Below are positions 46,013 to 55,126 of a stretch of 64,000 nucleotides of DNA, in pieces. The stretch is from Alphaproteobacteria bacterium. GTDB lineage: Bacteria > Pseudomonadota > Alphaproteobacteria > Micavibrionales > UBA2020. A program made the position numbers and the translations under genes. The notes below the pieces were generated by a model. The model was not told the DNA's origin. It searched no databases and saw only the letters and a program-made list of their open reading frames with translations. Numbering within the stretch: position 1 is the first letter of the stretch; each line of letters begins with the position of its first letter. The stretch is taken from assembly GCA_025934695.1 (NCBI GenBank), contig JAICWS010000005.1:1-64000 (forward strand), in the 5' to 3' direction.

Positions 46013-48238
46013 TTAAGCCGATCTGCGCACCTTGTCCTGCGCCTTCACCAGTTGCACCGCCGCTTCGATAATGCTGTCCTTGCCGGGCATCGTCACGGTT
46101 GCGACGCGGCCGAGCGGAATAAAGCTGTCTTCGGCGGCCAAACGCTTCGTCTTCGGCGGCGGCTGCAGTTTTTCCATGACCAGGCTCATCAGCGTTTCCG
46201 ACAGGCTGCCCGTCGTGCGGCATTCGTCGACGATGAGCAAATTTTTGCAAGGCGCGACCGCTGCGAGGATCTTGTCCTCCGCCAGCGGCGCCAGCCAGCG
46301 CAGGTCGATGATGCGCAGTTTGATGCCGTGTTTTTCCTCCAGCTCCTTCGCCGCCTGCCGCGACAGGTAATAGCCATTAGCATAGGTCAGGATGCAGAGA
46401 TCCTTCCCCTCCCCGTACTGGCCGATATCGCCCAAACGAACCGGCTTCGCTTTCGGGTCGGGATATTCCGACATCCAGAGCCCGTCCTTCGCCGCATGCA
46501 GGTCGCGCATCGAATAAAGCGCGATGGGTTCCAAGAATACCACCACGCGCTGTTCCTCGCGCGCCAGGCGCACGCATTCGCGCAGCATCTGCACCGCGTC
46601 CGCGCCGTTTGATGGGCAGGCAATAACAACGCCAGGAATATCGCGCAGCACCGCGACCGAATTGTCGTTGTGAAAGTGCCCGCCGAAGCCTTTCTGATAG
46701 CCGAGGCCCGCGATGCGGATCACCATCGGGTTCGTGTATTTGCCGGAGGAGAAAAAGCTTAAAGTGGCGGCCTCCCCCCGCACCTGGTCCTCGGCATTGT
46801 GCAGATAGGCCAGGAACTGGATTTCGGGGATCGGGATGATATTGTTATGCGCCATGCCGATGGCGAGGCCCAGGATGCTCTGCTCGTCCAGCAACGTATT
46901 GATGACGCGGTGCTGGCCGAAGCGCGACGACAGCCGCTGCGTTACCGCATAGACGCCGCCCTTGGGCCCGATATCCTCGCCCGCCAGCACGACGTTCGGA
47001 TTCTCCAGCATGACGTCGGTCAATCCCCAGCTGATCAGCTTCGACATGATCTGCGGCGTTTTCAACGACGCGATATCGTCGCCGAATACTTTTTCTCGTT
47101 CAGCCTGCGTGATCGTGGGCGGCTCTATCTGTTTTTTAGGCGGAATGATCGAGGCCATGACGTCGGCAGCCGTCTTCATCTTCGGGCGCTTGATCGCCTC
47201 TTCCGCCGCGCGCGCCACGCGCTCGGCGGTGCCGTTATAGATATCGAGCACCTGCGCGGCATTGAGCACTCCATTGTCGATCAGCAGCCGCGCCGAATAA
47301 AGCAGCGGGTCGTTCGCCTCGGTCGCCTCGATATCCTTCATGTTCAGATAAACATGCTGCGCATCCGCGCCGGCATGGCCGAACAGGCGCACGCAGTTCA
47401 TATGCAGGAAGGCGGGCCTGCGCGTGGTGCGCACATAGTTTTCGACTTCGCGCGCCGCGCGATAGGTCTCGACCAGGTTCAGCCCGTTGCAGGCAAAATA
47501 CTTGATGCCGGGGCGGTCCTTCATGCTGGCCTCGATCCAGCCGCCCGGCGTCTGCGTCGAAATGCCGATGCCATTGTCCTCGCAGACGAAGACGATAGGC
47601 AGCGGCACATTCTGATACGCCGTCCAGCCCGCGGTGTTGAAAGCGCCCTGCGAGGTTGAATGGTTGACCAACGCATCGCCGAAGCTGCAAATGATCACGC
47701 CGTCGTTCTTCAGCACGCCCTCGTTCTTCAGGCGGCGGTTGAGGCCGATGCTATAGGCGGCCCCCACCGCCTTGGGTAGGTGCGAGGCGATGGTGCTGGT
47801 CTGCGGCGGAATGAACAGCTCCTTGCTGCCCAGCACCTTGTGCCGCCCGCCGGAGATCGGGTCTTCGCTTGAAGTCGTGAAACTCAGCAGCATGTCCCAC
47901 AGCGGCGTCTGGCCGGGCAGCTTCTTCGACCGCTGGATCAGGAAGGCCGCGTCGCGGTAATGCAGGAAAGCCATATCGTCAAGGCGGAAAGCCGCGGCGA
48001 TGGCGGCGTTGCCTTCATGGCCGGAACTGCCGATGGTGTAAAACCCCTCGCCCCGCGCCTGCAGTTTCCGCGAAATGAAATCGAGCTGGCGGCTCAGGAC
48101 CTGGCTTTCGAACATCTCGGCCAGCTGCGCGCCGGCGAGGCCGGCAGATTGCAGGTCGGCGCCGTCTGCATCCGGCAGGTCGCCGGCTTTGACGCGCCTG
48201 AGGAAATTTTCGTTGACGATTTCCGGGCGATCCTGCAT
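46013..48238 (-). CDS. 2-oxoacid dehydrogenase E1, fused alpha and beta subunits
   Basis: 741 residues. Thiamine-diphosphate enzyme decarboxylating a 2-oxoacid (branched-chain or pyruvate type) and passing the acyl group to a lipoyl E2. The alpha half (1-~370) has YTIGSSGHEGNAAIAAAF, FLHYRDAAFL and the ThDP motif beginning GDA (GDALVNHSTSQGAFN) and ending in CEDNG. The beta half (~395-741) has EDIGPKGGVYAVT, QRVVVFLEPIALY and IIDLRWLAPLAEDKIL. Fusion of alpha and beta is known in some lineages. No E2 or E3 gene adjoins it. The start at 48238 is likely; the nearby spacer 48239-48413 is AT-rich and divergent. Confidence 0.88.
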   Translation of the reverse strand: MQDRPEIVNENFLRRVKAGDLPDADGADLQSAGLAGAQLAEMFESQVLSRQLDFISRKLQARGEGFYTIGSSGHEGNAAIAAAFRLDDMAFLHYRDAAFLIQRSKKLPGQTPLWDMLLSFTTSSEDPISGGRHKVLGSKELFIPPQTSTIASHLPKAVGAAYSIGLNRRLKNEGVLKNDGVIICSFGDALVNHSTSQGAFNTAGWTAYQNVPLPIVFVCEDNGIGISTQTPGGWIEASMKDRPGIKYFACNGLNLVETYRAAREVENYVRTTRRPAFLHMNCVRLFGHAGADAQHVYLNMKDIEATEANDPLLYSARLLIDNGVLNAAQVLDIYNGTAERVARAAEEAIKRPKMKTAADVMASIIPPKKQIEPPTITQAEREKVFGDDIASLKTPQIMSKLISWGLTDVMLENPNVVLAGEDIGPKGGVYAVTQRLSSRFGQHRVINTLLDEQSILGLAIGMAHNNIIPIPEIQFLAYLHNAEDQVRGEAATLSFFSSGKYTNPMVIRIAGLGYQKGFGGHFHNDNSVAVLRDIPGVVIACPSNGADAVQMLRECVRLAREEQRVVVFLEPIALYSMRDLHAAKDGLWMSEYPDPKAKPVRLGDIGQYGEGKDLCILTYANGYYLSRQAAKELEEKHGIKLRIIDLRWLAPLAEDKILAAVAPCKNLLIVDECRTTGSLSETLMSLVMEKLQPPPKTKRLAAEDSFIPLGRVATVTMPGKDSIIEAAVQLVKAQDKVRRSA

Positions 48239-48413
48239 CTCTCGGCTTCCTTTGGTGCTATGATGACGCGGCTATTTTGCCCGAAGCCGGAGCGATTTGT
48301 CACATATATTTGGTCGCAGGGATAATTTGCATAATTTCTCTTCACCGCATTGATAGTGCGGCAATCACTGCCTTAGAATAGCCGAGTGCGCCGGTGAAAG
48401 GACGCATCATGCG

Positions 48414-49187
48414 ATGAAATATGCTCTTCCCCTGCTCGCGGCCGCGGCCGCCGTTTTCCTCCCCGCTCCGGCCCGCGCCGATGCCTGGGCCGATTACAGC
48501 GCGCTCATGAACCGCTATTACCTGATCGACAGGGAAGAAAATACCACCATCACCTGCCGCATCAGCTCCTCCGCCTTCGAGCAGCTGATGCACCAGGCGC
48601 CCGCGGCCTCCACCATGATCCAGGAAGCCGTCGAGCGGTTCCGCGTCTCCGTCCATCCGGACGGCCAGATCACTTTCGAGACGCCCTACTCGCATATCGA
48701 GCAGGGACCTTACGAGGCCGCGGAGGAGCTTTCCAGCGTCCTGACCAAGGTCATCGGCGGCGTCGAGCAGGTCGTGCACGGCGTGCTGGAAGGGCTGGTG
48801 TCGGAACAGCGCGACAACCTGAAAGACCTTTCCGTCACTGCCAAGGGCGGACAGACAATGGTGTCTTTCTCGCATCGCGAATTCGATGGCACGCCCGCGA
48901 AGGTCGAGGTCCTCTATTCCGGCGATACCGACGCGACGCGCGAAGAGACGGCGCAGGGCATCACAAATTCGACGACGAAATATACGGTGTTGAATGGCAA
49001 ACTTGCCATCAGCGCCAGCAAGGCGCGCCGTGAAGGCACCGACGGATTTTTTGACGGCGGCATCCAGGTGGAGTACCAGAAAGTCGGAAACACTTACTTC
49101 CCGGAAAGCATCATCACCGACTTCCAGTTCGGCCCCAAGCATATGCCCGAGCACCTGAAAGTCGAATTCAACGACTGCACGCAGTAG
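48414..49187 (+). CDS. Exported hypothetical protein
   Basis: 257 residues with signal peptide MKYALPLLAAAAAVFLPAPA cleaved near ARA/DA. The mature protein looks like a beta-rich periplasmic domain with alternating strands (DGQITFETPYSHIE, FDGTPAKVEVLYSGDTD, FFDGGIQVEYQKVG) and a short C-terminal FNDCTQ; the second Cys is in TITCRIS, so a disulfide is possible. The pattern suggests an outer-membrane-lipoprotein-sorting-like (LolA/RseB-like) fold only in outline. Divergent from the E1 gene and convergent with the TlpA-like gene. Confidence 0.7.
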   Translation: MKYALPLLAAAAAVFLPAPARADAWADYSALMNRYYLIDREENTTITCRISSSAFEQLMHQAPAASTMIQEAVERFRVSVHPDGQITFETPYSHIEQGPYEAAEELSSVLTKVIGGVEQVVHGVLEGLVSEQRDNLKDLSVTAKGGQTMVSFSHREFDGTPAKVEVLYSGDTDATREETAQGITNSTTKYTVLNGKLAISASKARREGTDGFFDGGIQVEYQKVGNTYFPESIITDFQFGPKHMPEHLKVEFNDCTQ

Positions 49188-49190
49188 CGG

Positions 49191-50117
49191 TTATTTGCTC
49201 CAGGTCTTCTCGTACTTCACGGTTTTCGTCGCCATCTGCGCGGAATCGAGGCGCGAAGAAAGGTTGCAGGTGATCTTGGTCGACACTACGCCGGGCGGCG
49301 TCTTGTCATAGGCAGTCAGCGGCGCGTGGGCCGTGAAATGGCCGACCTGGGCGATCGCGGGCAGCATCCCAAAGGGGGATTCACCCTTTTCGGTAAAGGG
49401 ATCGCAGTCGATATAAACACGCTGGGTGCCGTGATCCCCGGAGTAGTAATAATCGACATCCACGTCCATCTCGGTCGGCGTCTCGTGCGCGACCTTGATG
49501 TCGAAGATTTCATCTTTCTGCGCGCTCTTGTCGGAGCCGGCGACAGGCTTGATTTCCGGCGGATCGACCTTGATCAGCGACGCGCCCTGCTTCTTGACGA
49601 AGTCTTCCTTCGAGATCGCCTTGTCCTGCTTCTTCAGCTGCTGATTGACCTTGAGATGTGCGCCGAGCAAAACCGGCACGTCGATCGGGTTCACCGCCTG
49701 GTATTGGATGCTGCCGTCGACGCCGATGATGACCGTGGTGGGGTAAGCATTGACGCGAAGCGCAGATGACAGCGCGCCGCCGTCCAGGAGGATCGGGTAA
49801 CTGATCTTCATCCATGCGGCGAAGGATTTGACAAGCGACGGGTTTTCGACGACATCCACGCCGACGAGCGCAAGGCCGTCCTTTTTGTGCTCGGCATAGA
49901 ATTTGTCCAATGCCGGCATTTCATCGCGGCACGGCGCGCAGGTCGTCGTGAAGAAATTGAGGACGATGACATCCTTGCCGATATGGTCTTCGATGCGGAA
50001 CGTATCGCCCGACAGAAGTTTGCCTTCAAAATCCGGCGCAAGTTTGTCATCGGCCCGGCAGACGCCGGCCATCAGCACGCATGCAGCAAGCAACGAGAGG
50101 AAGACTTTCAGTTTCAT
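49191..50117 (-). CDS. TlpA-like thiol:disulfide oxidoreductase with C-terminal extension
   Basis: 308 residues. Signal peptide MKLKVFLSLLAACVLMAGVC; the CVLMAGVCRAD end also allows a lipobox reading. The thioredoxin-like domain (~25-165) has the active site CAPC in NFFTTTCAPCRDEMPAL and the cis-Pro in NAYPTTVIIG. The ~140 residues after it are an unrecognised strand-rich domain (DVDVDYYYSGDHGTQRVYIDCDP) with two more Cys. Its ATG overlaps the pyroglutamyl peptidase stop, so they are one operon. Likely reduces or oxidises periplasmic disulfides. Confidence 0.82.
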   Translation of the reverse strand: MKLKVFLSLLAACVLMAGVCRADDKLAPDFEGKLLSGDTFRIEDHIGKDVIVLNFFTTTCAPCRDEMPALDKFYAEHKKDGLALVGVDVVENPSLVKSFAAWMKISYPILLDGGALSSALRVNAYPTTVIIGVDGSIQYQAVNPIDVPVLLGAHLKVNQQLKKQDKAISKEDFVKKQGASLIKVDPPEIKPVAGSDKSAQKDEIFDIKVAHETPTEMDVDVDYYYSGDHGTQRVYIDCDPFTEKGESPFGMLPAIAQVGHFTAHAPLTAYDKTPPGVVSTKITCNLSSRLDSAQMATKTVKYEKTWSK

Positions 50118-50800
50118 GGTTTTGGACCATCCTGTTTGTGCCGGGGCGCCGGTTTCGCCTTCAGCGCCAGTTCCGGCTCCAGCGTGTCGAGGGCAAAGTC
50201 GATGACGCGTCTCAGGCCCTTTTCGATCTCGGCGTCGTCAAGGCGCGGCGATTCATCACCAAGGCCGGGATCGCCTTTCTGCGAGGCCAGCAGCGGCAGG
50301 TGAATGAACCCCGCGTGCTTTTCTTCGTTCCGTGCCCAGTTGACGGCGTTGAACATCGTGGCGTTGCAGACATAGCGGCCCGCATTGTAGGAGCATTCCC
50401 ACAGGGGCGATTCCTCCAGCTCATGCCAGGGAAAAGTCGCCTTGAGGATCGAGGGCGCGCCCTTGATGACGGGACCTTTGGGTTTCGCGCCGTCATTGTC
50501 CGGGATGCCGGCCTGCATCCAGTTGAGCGCCATGCGCTCGAGCGAAATTTGCGTCGTACCCTCCGCCTGCCCCATGCAGATGATGCCTTTAAGGTCGGGA
50601 TAGCGCTTCATTTCCTGCTCGATCACGGGCCAGGCCTCGGCGAAGGAGACCGGCACGGGGCCGAAGAAGGCGACGCGCCCGCCCCAGTCCTTCTCCGCCA
50701 GTTTTTCCAGCATGATCAGCGACGAATTCGTCTTCGCGCCGTCGAAGGGCTCGAAGGCCGTGATCAGCAGCACGGGTCCTTTTTTCTTATGCGAGGTCAT
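50114..50800 (-). CDS. Pyroglutamyl-peptidase I-like protein
   Basis: 228 residues from MTSHKKKGP at 50800 (longer in-frame start at 50848). C15 family, removing N-terminal pyroglutamate. Opening VLLITAFEPFDG is the family hallmark. Catalytic triad candidates: Glu in ISLERMALNW, Cys in SYNAGRYVCNATMFN, His in KHAGFIHLPLL. The C-terminal ~40 residues are a basic, probably disordered extension (ALKAKPAPRHKQDGPKP). Cytoplasmic. It is translationally coupled to the downstream TlpA-like gene. Confidence 0.88.
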   Translation of the reverse strand: MTSHKKKGPVLLITAFEPFDGAKTNSSLIMLEKLAEKDWGGRVAFFGPVPVSFAEAWPVIEQEMKRYPDLKGIICMGQAEGTTQISLERMALNWMQAGIPDNDGAKPKGPVIKGAPSILKATFPWHELEESPLWECSYNAGRYVCNATMFNAVNWARNEEKHAGFIHLPLLASQKGDPGLGDESPRLDDAEIEKGLRRVIDFALDTLEPELALKAKPAPRHKQDGPKP

Positions 50801-50865
50801 GATGCTGGACATTAGCAGAAGAGCCGCGCTGGCTACAGGGGCTTTCAACCTGCCGTATTATGTCA

Positions 50866-52611
50866 TCAAGAACCGGCGGTGCCTTTTGCGCACTTCTCAT
50901 AGGCGTGCAGCACATTGCCGATGCTGTCGAAGAAACATTCGGCGCCGACGAGGCCGGTGAGCTCATAGGCCTCAAGCGTTTTGCGGACATCGTCCGAGAC
51001 CTGCGCGAACAGCAGGCGGATGTTTGACGCCTTCAGGATGTCGTGGATGGAGCGCAGCGTGACCGCGCCCGTATAATCCACATCGTCGATGGCGGCGGCA
51101 TCGATGCAGAACCAGGAAATTTTTGGCAACGCGCTGGTGGCGAGCGTCGTGACCTGGCTGAACAGCATTTCGGTGTTCGCGTAATAGATGCTGTGCGAGA
51201 AACGGTAGACGATCAGGCCGGGCTCGAGTTCCACCGGCGGATGGTTCGTATTCTTCAGGCGCGCCAGCGGCAGCGATTTGATGCCATGCGCGTCGCGGAT
51301 CAGCACCGCGTTATGCGGCCGGTAGCCCTGCCGCGTATGGTCGAGCAGCGACAGGGTGATCGCCAGCAGGATGCTCTGCTCCACGCCGACGCAGACGACG
51401 GTCAGCGCCGTGGTGAGCGCGATCCAGAATTCCGAGCGCCGCGCGCGATAGATGCGGCGCATGCCCTTGATGTCGACGAGCTCGACGCCGATCAGGAAGA
51501 TGATGGCGGCAAGCGCGGCCTCCGGCAGGTAGGCCAGCGGCCCGGTCAGGAAGAACAGTACCAGCAACACGACCCCGCTGGAGGCCAGCTGCGCGAGCTG
51601 GCTCCGCCCGCCCGCGCTTTCGACCATCTGCGTCTTGGTGGGGCTGCCGTTGACGACGAAGGTGCCGGAGAATGCGGCGCCGATATTCGCCATGGCAAGG
51701 CCGACAAGATCGGTATTTTCGCTGAAGCGCTCGTTCTCGATCGCAGCGAAGGCGCGCGATGTAGCGGCGCTCTGCGCCAGAATCACCACGAACAAGGCGA
51801 AAGCCGTCGGCACGAGACTGCCGAGGAGGGCAGGATTCCACGGGCCTGGCGGCAGGCCGAATTTGGGCAGGCCGCTCGGTACTGGACCGAGCAGTTTCAC
51901 GCCCATATGCTCGAGCCCCATGAATTTAGCTGCCAGGATTGCGCCCGTCACTGCGATCAGCGCGCCCGGGATTTTTTTCGACAGCTCCCTGCAGCCGAAG
52001 ATAACAACAAGCATGACGGAAGCAAGCGCCAGCGAGGGCACATTAATGTCGCCCGGATGCTGCGCGATATACCACAGCTTTTGGAATATGCCACCATGCG
52101 CCTTTTCGACGCCCAGCATATCCGCCACCTGCCCGAGCGCGACCTGGATGCCGACACCGGTCAGGAAGCCCACTAACACCGTGCGCGACAGGAAATCCGC
52201 GAGAAAGCCCAGCTTCAATAGGCGTGCGAGCAGCAGGAACGCCGCCGCCATCAGGGCGAGCACGCCCGAGAGCGACAGCCATTCGGGCGAGCCGGGCTGA
52301 AGAGTCCCTGTCGTGCCAGGCAGCGTCATTGCACCCAGCGTCGCGGCCAGGATGGCGGCCGTCGCGGAGTCCGCGCTCACCACCAAGTGGCGCGAGCCGC
52401 CGAAGACGGCGTAAAGGATCATCGGTACCAGCATCGTGTACAGGCCGGTAATGACCGGCGTCCCCGCGATCCGCGTATAGCCCAGCACCTCAGGCAGCGC
52501 CAGCGCCGCCAGCGTCACCCCCGCCACGATATCCGGCATCACCCGCGACTTATTGATCGGCAGCAGGCCCTGGAAGAGCTGGAGGATAGGTTCTTTTGGG
52601 TTGGTGGTCAT
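50866..52611 (-). CDS. SulP family anion transporter with STAS domain
   Basis: 581 residues. About 12-14 membrane helices with the SulP signature region near the N-terminus (LAALALPEVLGYTRIAGTPVITGLYTM), then a C-terminal cytoplasmic STAS domain (~445-570) with FCIDAAAIDDVDYTGAVTLRSIHD. Likely a sulfate, bicarbonate or dicarboxylate carrier; the substrate cannot be told from sequence. Monocistronic. The 65-bp spacer to the pyroglutamyl peptidase is too short for a separate gene. Confidence 0.9.
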   Translation of the reverse strand: MTTNPKEPILQLFQGLLPINKSRVMPDIVAGVTLAALALPEVLGYTRIAGTPVITGLYTMLVPMILYAVFGGSRHLVVSADSATAAILAATLGAMTLPGTTGTLQPGSPEWLSLSGVLALMAAAFLLLARLLKLGFLADFLSRTVLVGFLTGVGIQVALGQVADMLGVEKAHGGIFQKLWYIAQHPGDINVPSLALASVMLVVIFGCRELSKKIPGALIAVTGAILAAKFMGLEHMGVKLLGPVPSGLPKFGLPPGPWNPALLGSLVPTAFALFVVILAQSAATSRAFAAIENERFSENTDLVGLAMANIGAAFSGTFVVNGSPTKTQMVESAGGRSQLAQLASSGVVLLVLFFLTGPLAYLPEAALAAIIFLIGVELVDIKGMRRIYRARRSEFWIALTTALTVVCVGVEQSILLAITLSLLDHTRQGYRPHNAVLIRDAHGIKSLPLARLKNTNHPPVELEPGLIVYRFSHSIYYANTEMLFSQVTTLATSALPKISWFCIDAAAIDDVDYTGAVTLRSIHDILKASNIRLLFAQVSDDVRKTLEAYELTGLVGAECFFDSIGNVLHAYEKCAKGTAGS

Positions 52612-52683
52612 TAGGAAGCCCCGAAGCAGGAAACTTCAGTTTACACCGGTGCCGGCGATTTAAAAACCCCGGCACCAAACTTC

Positions 52684-52788
52684 CCACCCCGGACTTGTTC
52701 CGGGGTCCAGCACGCCGCGTCTGCGGCGTATATGAATCATATGACGCGTTGACGCGCTTTTGGACCCCGGAACAAGTCCGGGGTGGAA
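52684..52788. repeat. Intergenic inverted-repeat element
   Basis: About 105 bp. CCACCCCGGACTTGTTCCGG plus GGTCCA on the left; TGGACCCCGGAACAAGTCCG plus GGGTGG on the right, a near-perfect inverted match. A nested smaller palindrome (CGCCGCGTCTGCGGCG) is in the middle. It occupies most of the 52612-52879 spacer. Confidence 0.8.
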
Positions 52789-52879
52789 TGTGGATGGTTA
52801 TGTCAAAATAATCGACGCCATTCCGTGCCTCCGCCGCGATGCGCTGCTATCATCAACTCAACAAGTGCAGGCCCTCCCC

Positions 52880-53497
52880 ATGAAAAAAACCCAACGCCAC
52901 AACTCCATCGATCTCTCACAGCTGAAGCCCACGCAGGTCACTGTCGGCATGCTGGAGGTCGAGCATAAGCGCAGGCGGCTCCAGTCGCTCGTGCGGCGGC
53001 CGGGAGAGCTAATCGCCTTCATCCTCGAACATCCGATCCGGGTCGTCATGGGCCCGGCGGGGAAGTTTTACGTGGTCGATCATCACCACCTCGCCCTCGC
53101 CCTGATCCGCGAGAATTTCGAAACCGCGCCGATGGACATCGACGGCGATTTCTCGAAACTGTCGGGCGAGAACTTCTGGAAGAAGATGCAGGCGATGAAA
53201 TTCGTCCATCTCTGCGACGAGCAAGGCCGTGCCTGCAAGGTCACGCGCATCCCGAAAGACCTCGAGGACCTGGTGGACGACCCGTACCGCAGCCTCGCCG
53301 GATTCGCACGCGAGGCAGGCGCGTACGAAAAAGTGCCGACGCCCTTTGCGGAATTCCTGTGGGCGGATTTCTTCCGCGCCCGCATCCACCATCATGTCGT
53401 GAAGAAGTCGTTCGAGAAAGCGCTCAAGCACGCCATCAAGCTCGCGCGCACGCCGGAAGCGAAAAAACTGCCGGGATACAAAAGAACGCGGAAGTAA
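52880..53497 (+). CDS. ParB-like nuclease-domain protein (ParBc_2 type)
   Basis: 205 residues from MKKTQRHNSIDLSQLKPTQ at 52880. The N-terminal domain follows the ParB/Srx pattern: LKPTQVTVGMLEVEHKRRRL, then VVDHHHLALALI, the diagnostic D-x-HH segment of the small ParBc_2 proteins. The rest is helical and ends in KKLPGYKRTRK. ParBc_2 members are not chromosome-partition proteins; their function is poorly known. It converges on the EH-signature gene (3 bp between stops), so it is not in that operon. Confidence 0.75.
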   Translation: MKKTQRHNSIDLSQLKPTQVTVGMLEVEHKRRRLQSLVRRPGELIAFILEHPIRVVMGPAGKFYVVDHHHLALALIRENFETAPMDIDGDFSKLSGENFWKKMQAMKFVHLCDEQGRACKVTRIPKDLEDLVDDPYRSLAGFAREAGAYEKVPTPFAEFLWADFFRARIHHHVVKKSFEKALKHAIKLARTPEAKKLPGYKRTRK

Positions 53498-53500
53498 GTC

Positions 53501-55126
53501 TCAATACCTCCACCACCCTCTTCCCGCTTTCCAGCGGAAGCCGAGCGCAGCCAGGCGCTGGGCGAGATAGTAGTTGTCTTTCACGTCACCGACGACCCAC
53601 AGGGCGCCGCCTTGCGGCCTTGTATCTTCGGCCTGCAGATGCGCCTCGCGCAGGAGAACCTGGAATGCTTCGTTGTCGAGCGGCGCCCGTGCCGGTTTTG
53701 CCGCCTTCGGCGTGGGCGAAGCGGCTTTGGCCCTGGCGGCCCCAGCGTCGGCGCGGCGGATGCCGAGGGTCGCGAGTTCGGTGACGAGCTTGTCTTCCCA
53801 CATGCCTTCGAGTGTGTCCTGCCGCGCGAGCTTAAAATCCGCCGCCCCGTTCTTGCGCAGACACGGCAGGTCAACCTCCGCCGCATCGGCCTGGAACGGC
53901 GCCTGGGCAAGGCGATAGCCGTAGAGCGGCGTGTTGGGAATATTTGTCTCGACCAGCAGCCAGACGCCCATTTTCATGACCAGTGCACTCGTATCATCGG
54001 GGCAGCCGGCCAGTTTTGCCGCCGTGGATCGCGCGCGCAACTGCGCGATGGCGGGTTGCGGCGCGCGCTGGGCCTCGGGGCCGATCAGCACGCGGTGGAA
54101 TTCGATGGACTTGAAATAGCGGTTCCAGAAGCTCAGCTTGCGCTCGTCGTCTCCGAACAGGGTCAGAAAATCCTTCACGTCGTCGCGCACCAGCCATTCC
54201 TGGAACATGGCGCGCGCTTCGGCGCTGAGCAGGTCATATTGCGGATGTTCGCTTAAAGGCGGCGCGCCCCAGCACTCGAGGACGGTGTTCCTTAAATCCT
54301 CCTGCATGCCGATGTCGCCGGCTTTGACGCAGCGTTCCAGAAACTGGCGCAACAGCTGGTCCCGCAGCCCCTCGGGCAGGAAGTAAGCGGCCTGCAGGAG
54401 CGCCGGCACCGCCGCTATGAAACCCGCGTCCTTCAGCTTCACGGCCTGCGACGCGCGCGCAACGGTCAGCTCGCGCCAGAACCAGCTGTTGTCGGGGACG
54501 CCCAAGGAACGGCGCATTGCCTCGATTCCGCCGGGCTTTCCCGCCAGCATCTGCGCAGCGGCTGCCTTGCAGGGTTCCTTCGTCAGAATATCGCTATTGT
54601 CCTGGATGTCCTTCGGCCAATGGAACGGATAACCGGTATCGACATCGATGAGTGGCGAGATTTCCACCAACAGGTCGCGCAGCATTTCGCAGCACACCGT
54701 GCGGTCGGGTGCCGCAATATAGCATTGCAGCAGGTCGTACCAGCTCTCGGCATGCAGCTTCTTCTCCTTGAAGCCATGAGCGATGCGAGTGAGCAGCTCG
54801 TTCGCGGCATCCGGTGCCGCGTTCATGAGGCTGAAGCCGTTGCAAACGACGCAGGCATGGTTGAGCCCTGCGCAGAGCGCCCGCACCTCGCGGCGGTTGA
54901 GGCGGTCGGCGCCCTTGGCGCGGAAAGCCATCACGGCGCGGCATTGCTCCTTGTCCGAGAGGCCGGAGCCGGGCATGACGGTGGCGCGGATCGCTTCCTC
55001 CGCCTTGCGCATCTTCTCGGGGGCGCCGAAGGCGGGCATTTGCGGAAGCGCGTCGAGAAACGACTGGAAGGCGGAGGACAGCCTTGCGATCGGCGACGAT
55101 GCCGGGGCTGCCGACGGGCCGCTCAT
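53501..55126 (-). CDS. EH-signature (ZorC-like) protein
   Basis: 541 residues. The domain pattern of EH_Signature proteins, found in ZorC of Zorya anti-phage systems, is visible: FIAAVPALLQAAYFLPEGLRD (~236-255), MFQEWLVRDDVKDFLTLFGDDERKLSFWNRYF with the R..FW core (307-338), VMKMGVWLLVETNIPN (383-398), and WEDKLVTELATLGI (443-456). The C-terminus GGALWVVGDVKDNYYLAQRL then GFRWKAGRGWWRY is a small tail of a kind seen on nucleic-acid-related proteins. Its ATG overlaps the ZorA-like stop as ATGA. The usual His before WE appears replaced. Host-like GC content. Family assignment by motif reading, not by search. Confidence 0.65.
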   Translation of the reverse strand: MSGPSAAPASSPIARLSSAFQSFLDALPQMPAFGAPEKMRKAEEAIRATVMPGSGLSDKEQCRAVMAFRAKGADRLNRREVRALCAGLNHACVVCNGFSLMNAAPDAANELLTRIAHGFKEKKLHAESWYDLLQCYIAAPDRTVCCEMLRDLLVEISPLIDVDTGYPFHWPKDIQDNSDILTKEPCKAAAAQMLAGKPGGIEAMRRSLGVPDNSWFWRELTVARASQAVKLKDAGFIAAVPALLQAAYFLPEGLRDQLLRQFLERCVKAGDIGMQEDLRNTVLECWGAPPLSEHPQYDLLSAEARAMFQEWLVRDDVKDFLTLFGDDERKLSFWNRYFKSIEFHRVLIGPEAQRAPQPAIAQLRARSTAAKLAGCPDDTSALVMKMGVWLLVETNIPNTPLYGYRLAQAPFQADAAEVDLPCLRKNGAADFKLARQDTLEGMWEDKLVTELATLGIRRADAGAARAKAASPTPKAAKPARAPLDNEAFQVLLREAHLQAEDTRPQGGALWVVGDVKDNYYLAQRLAALGFRWKAGRGWWRY

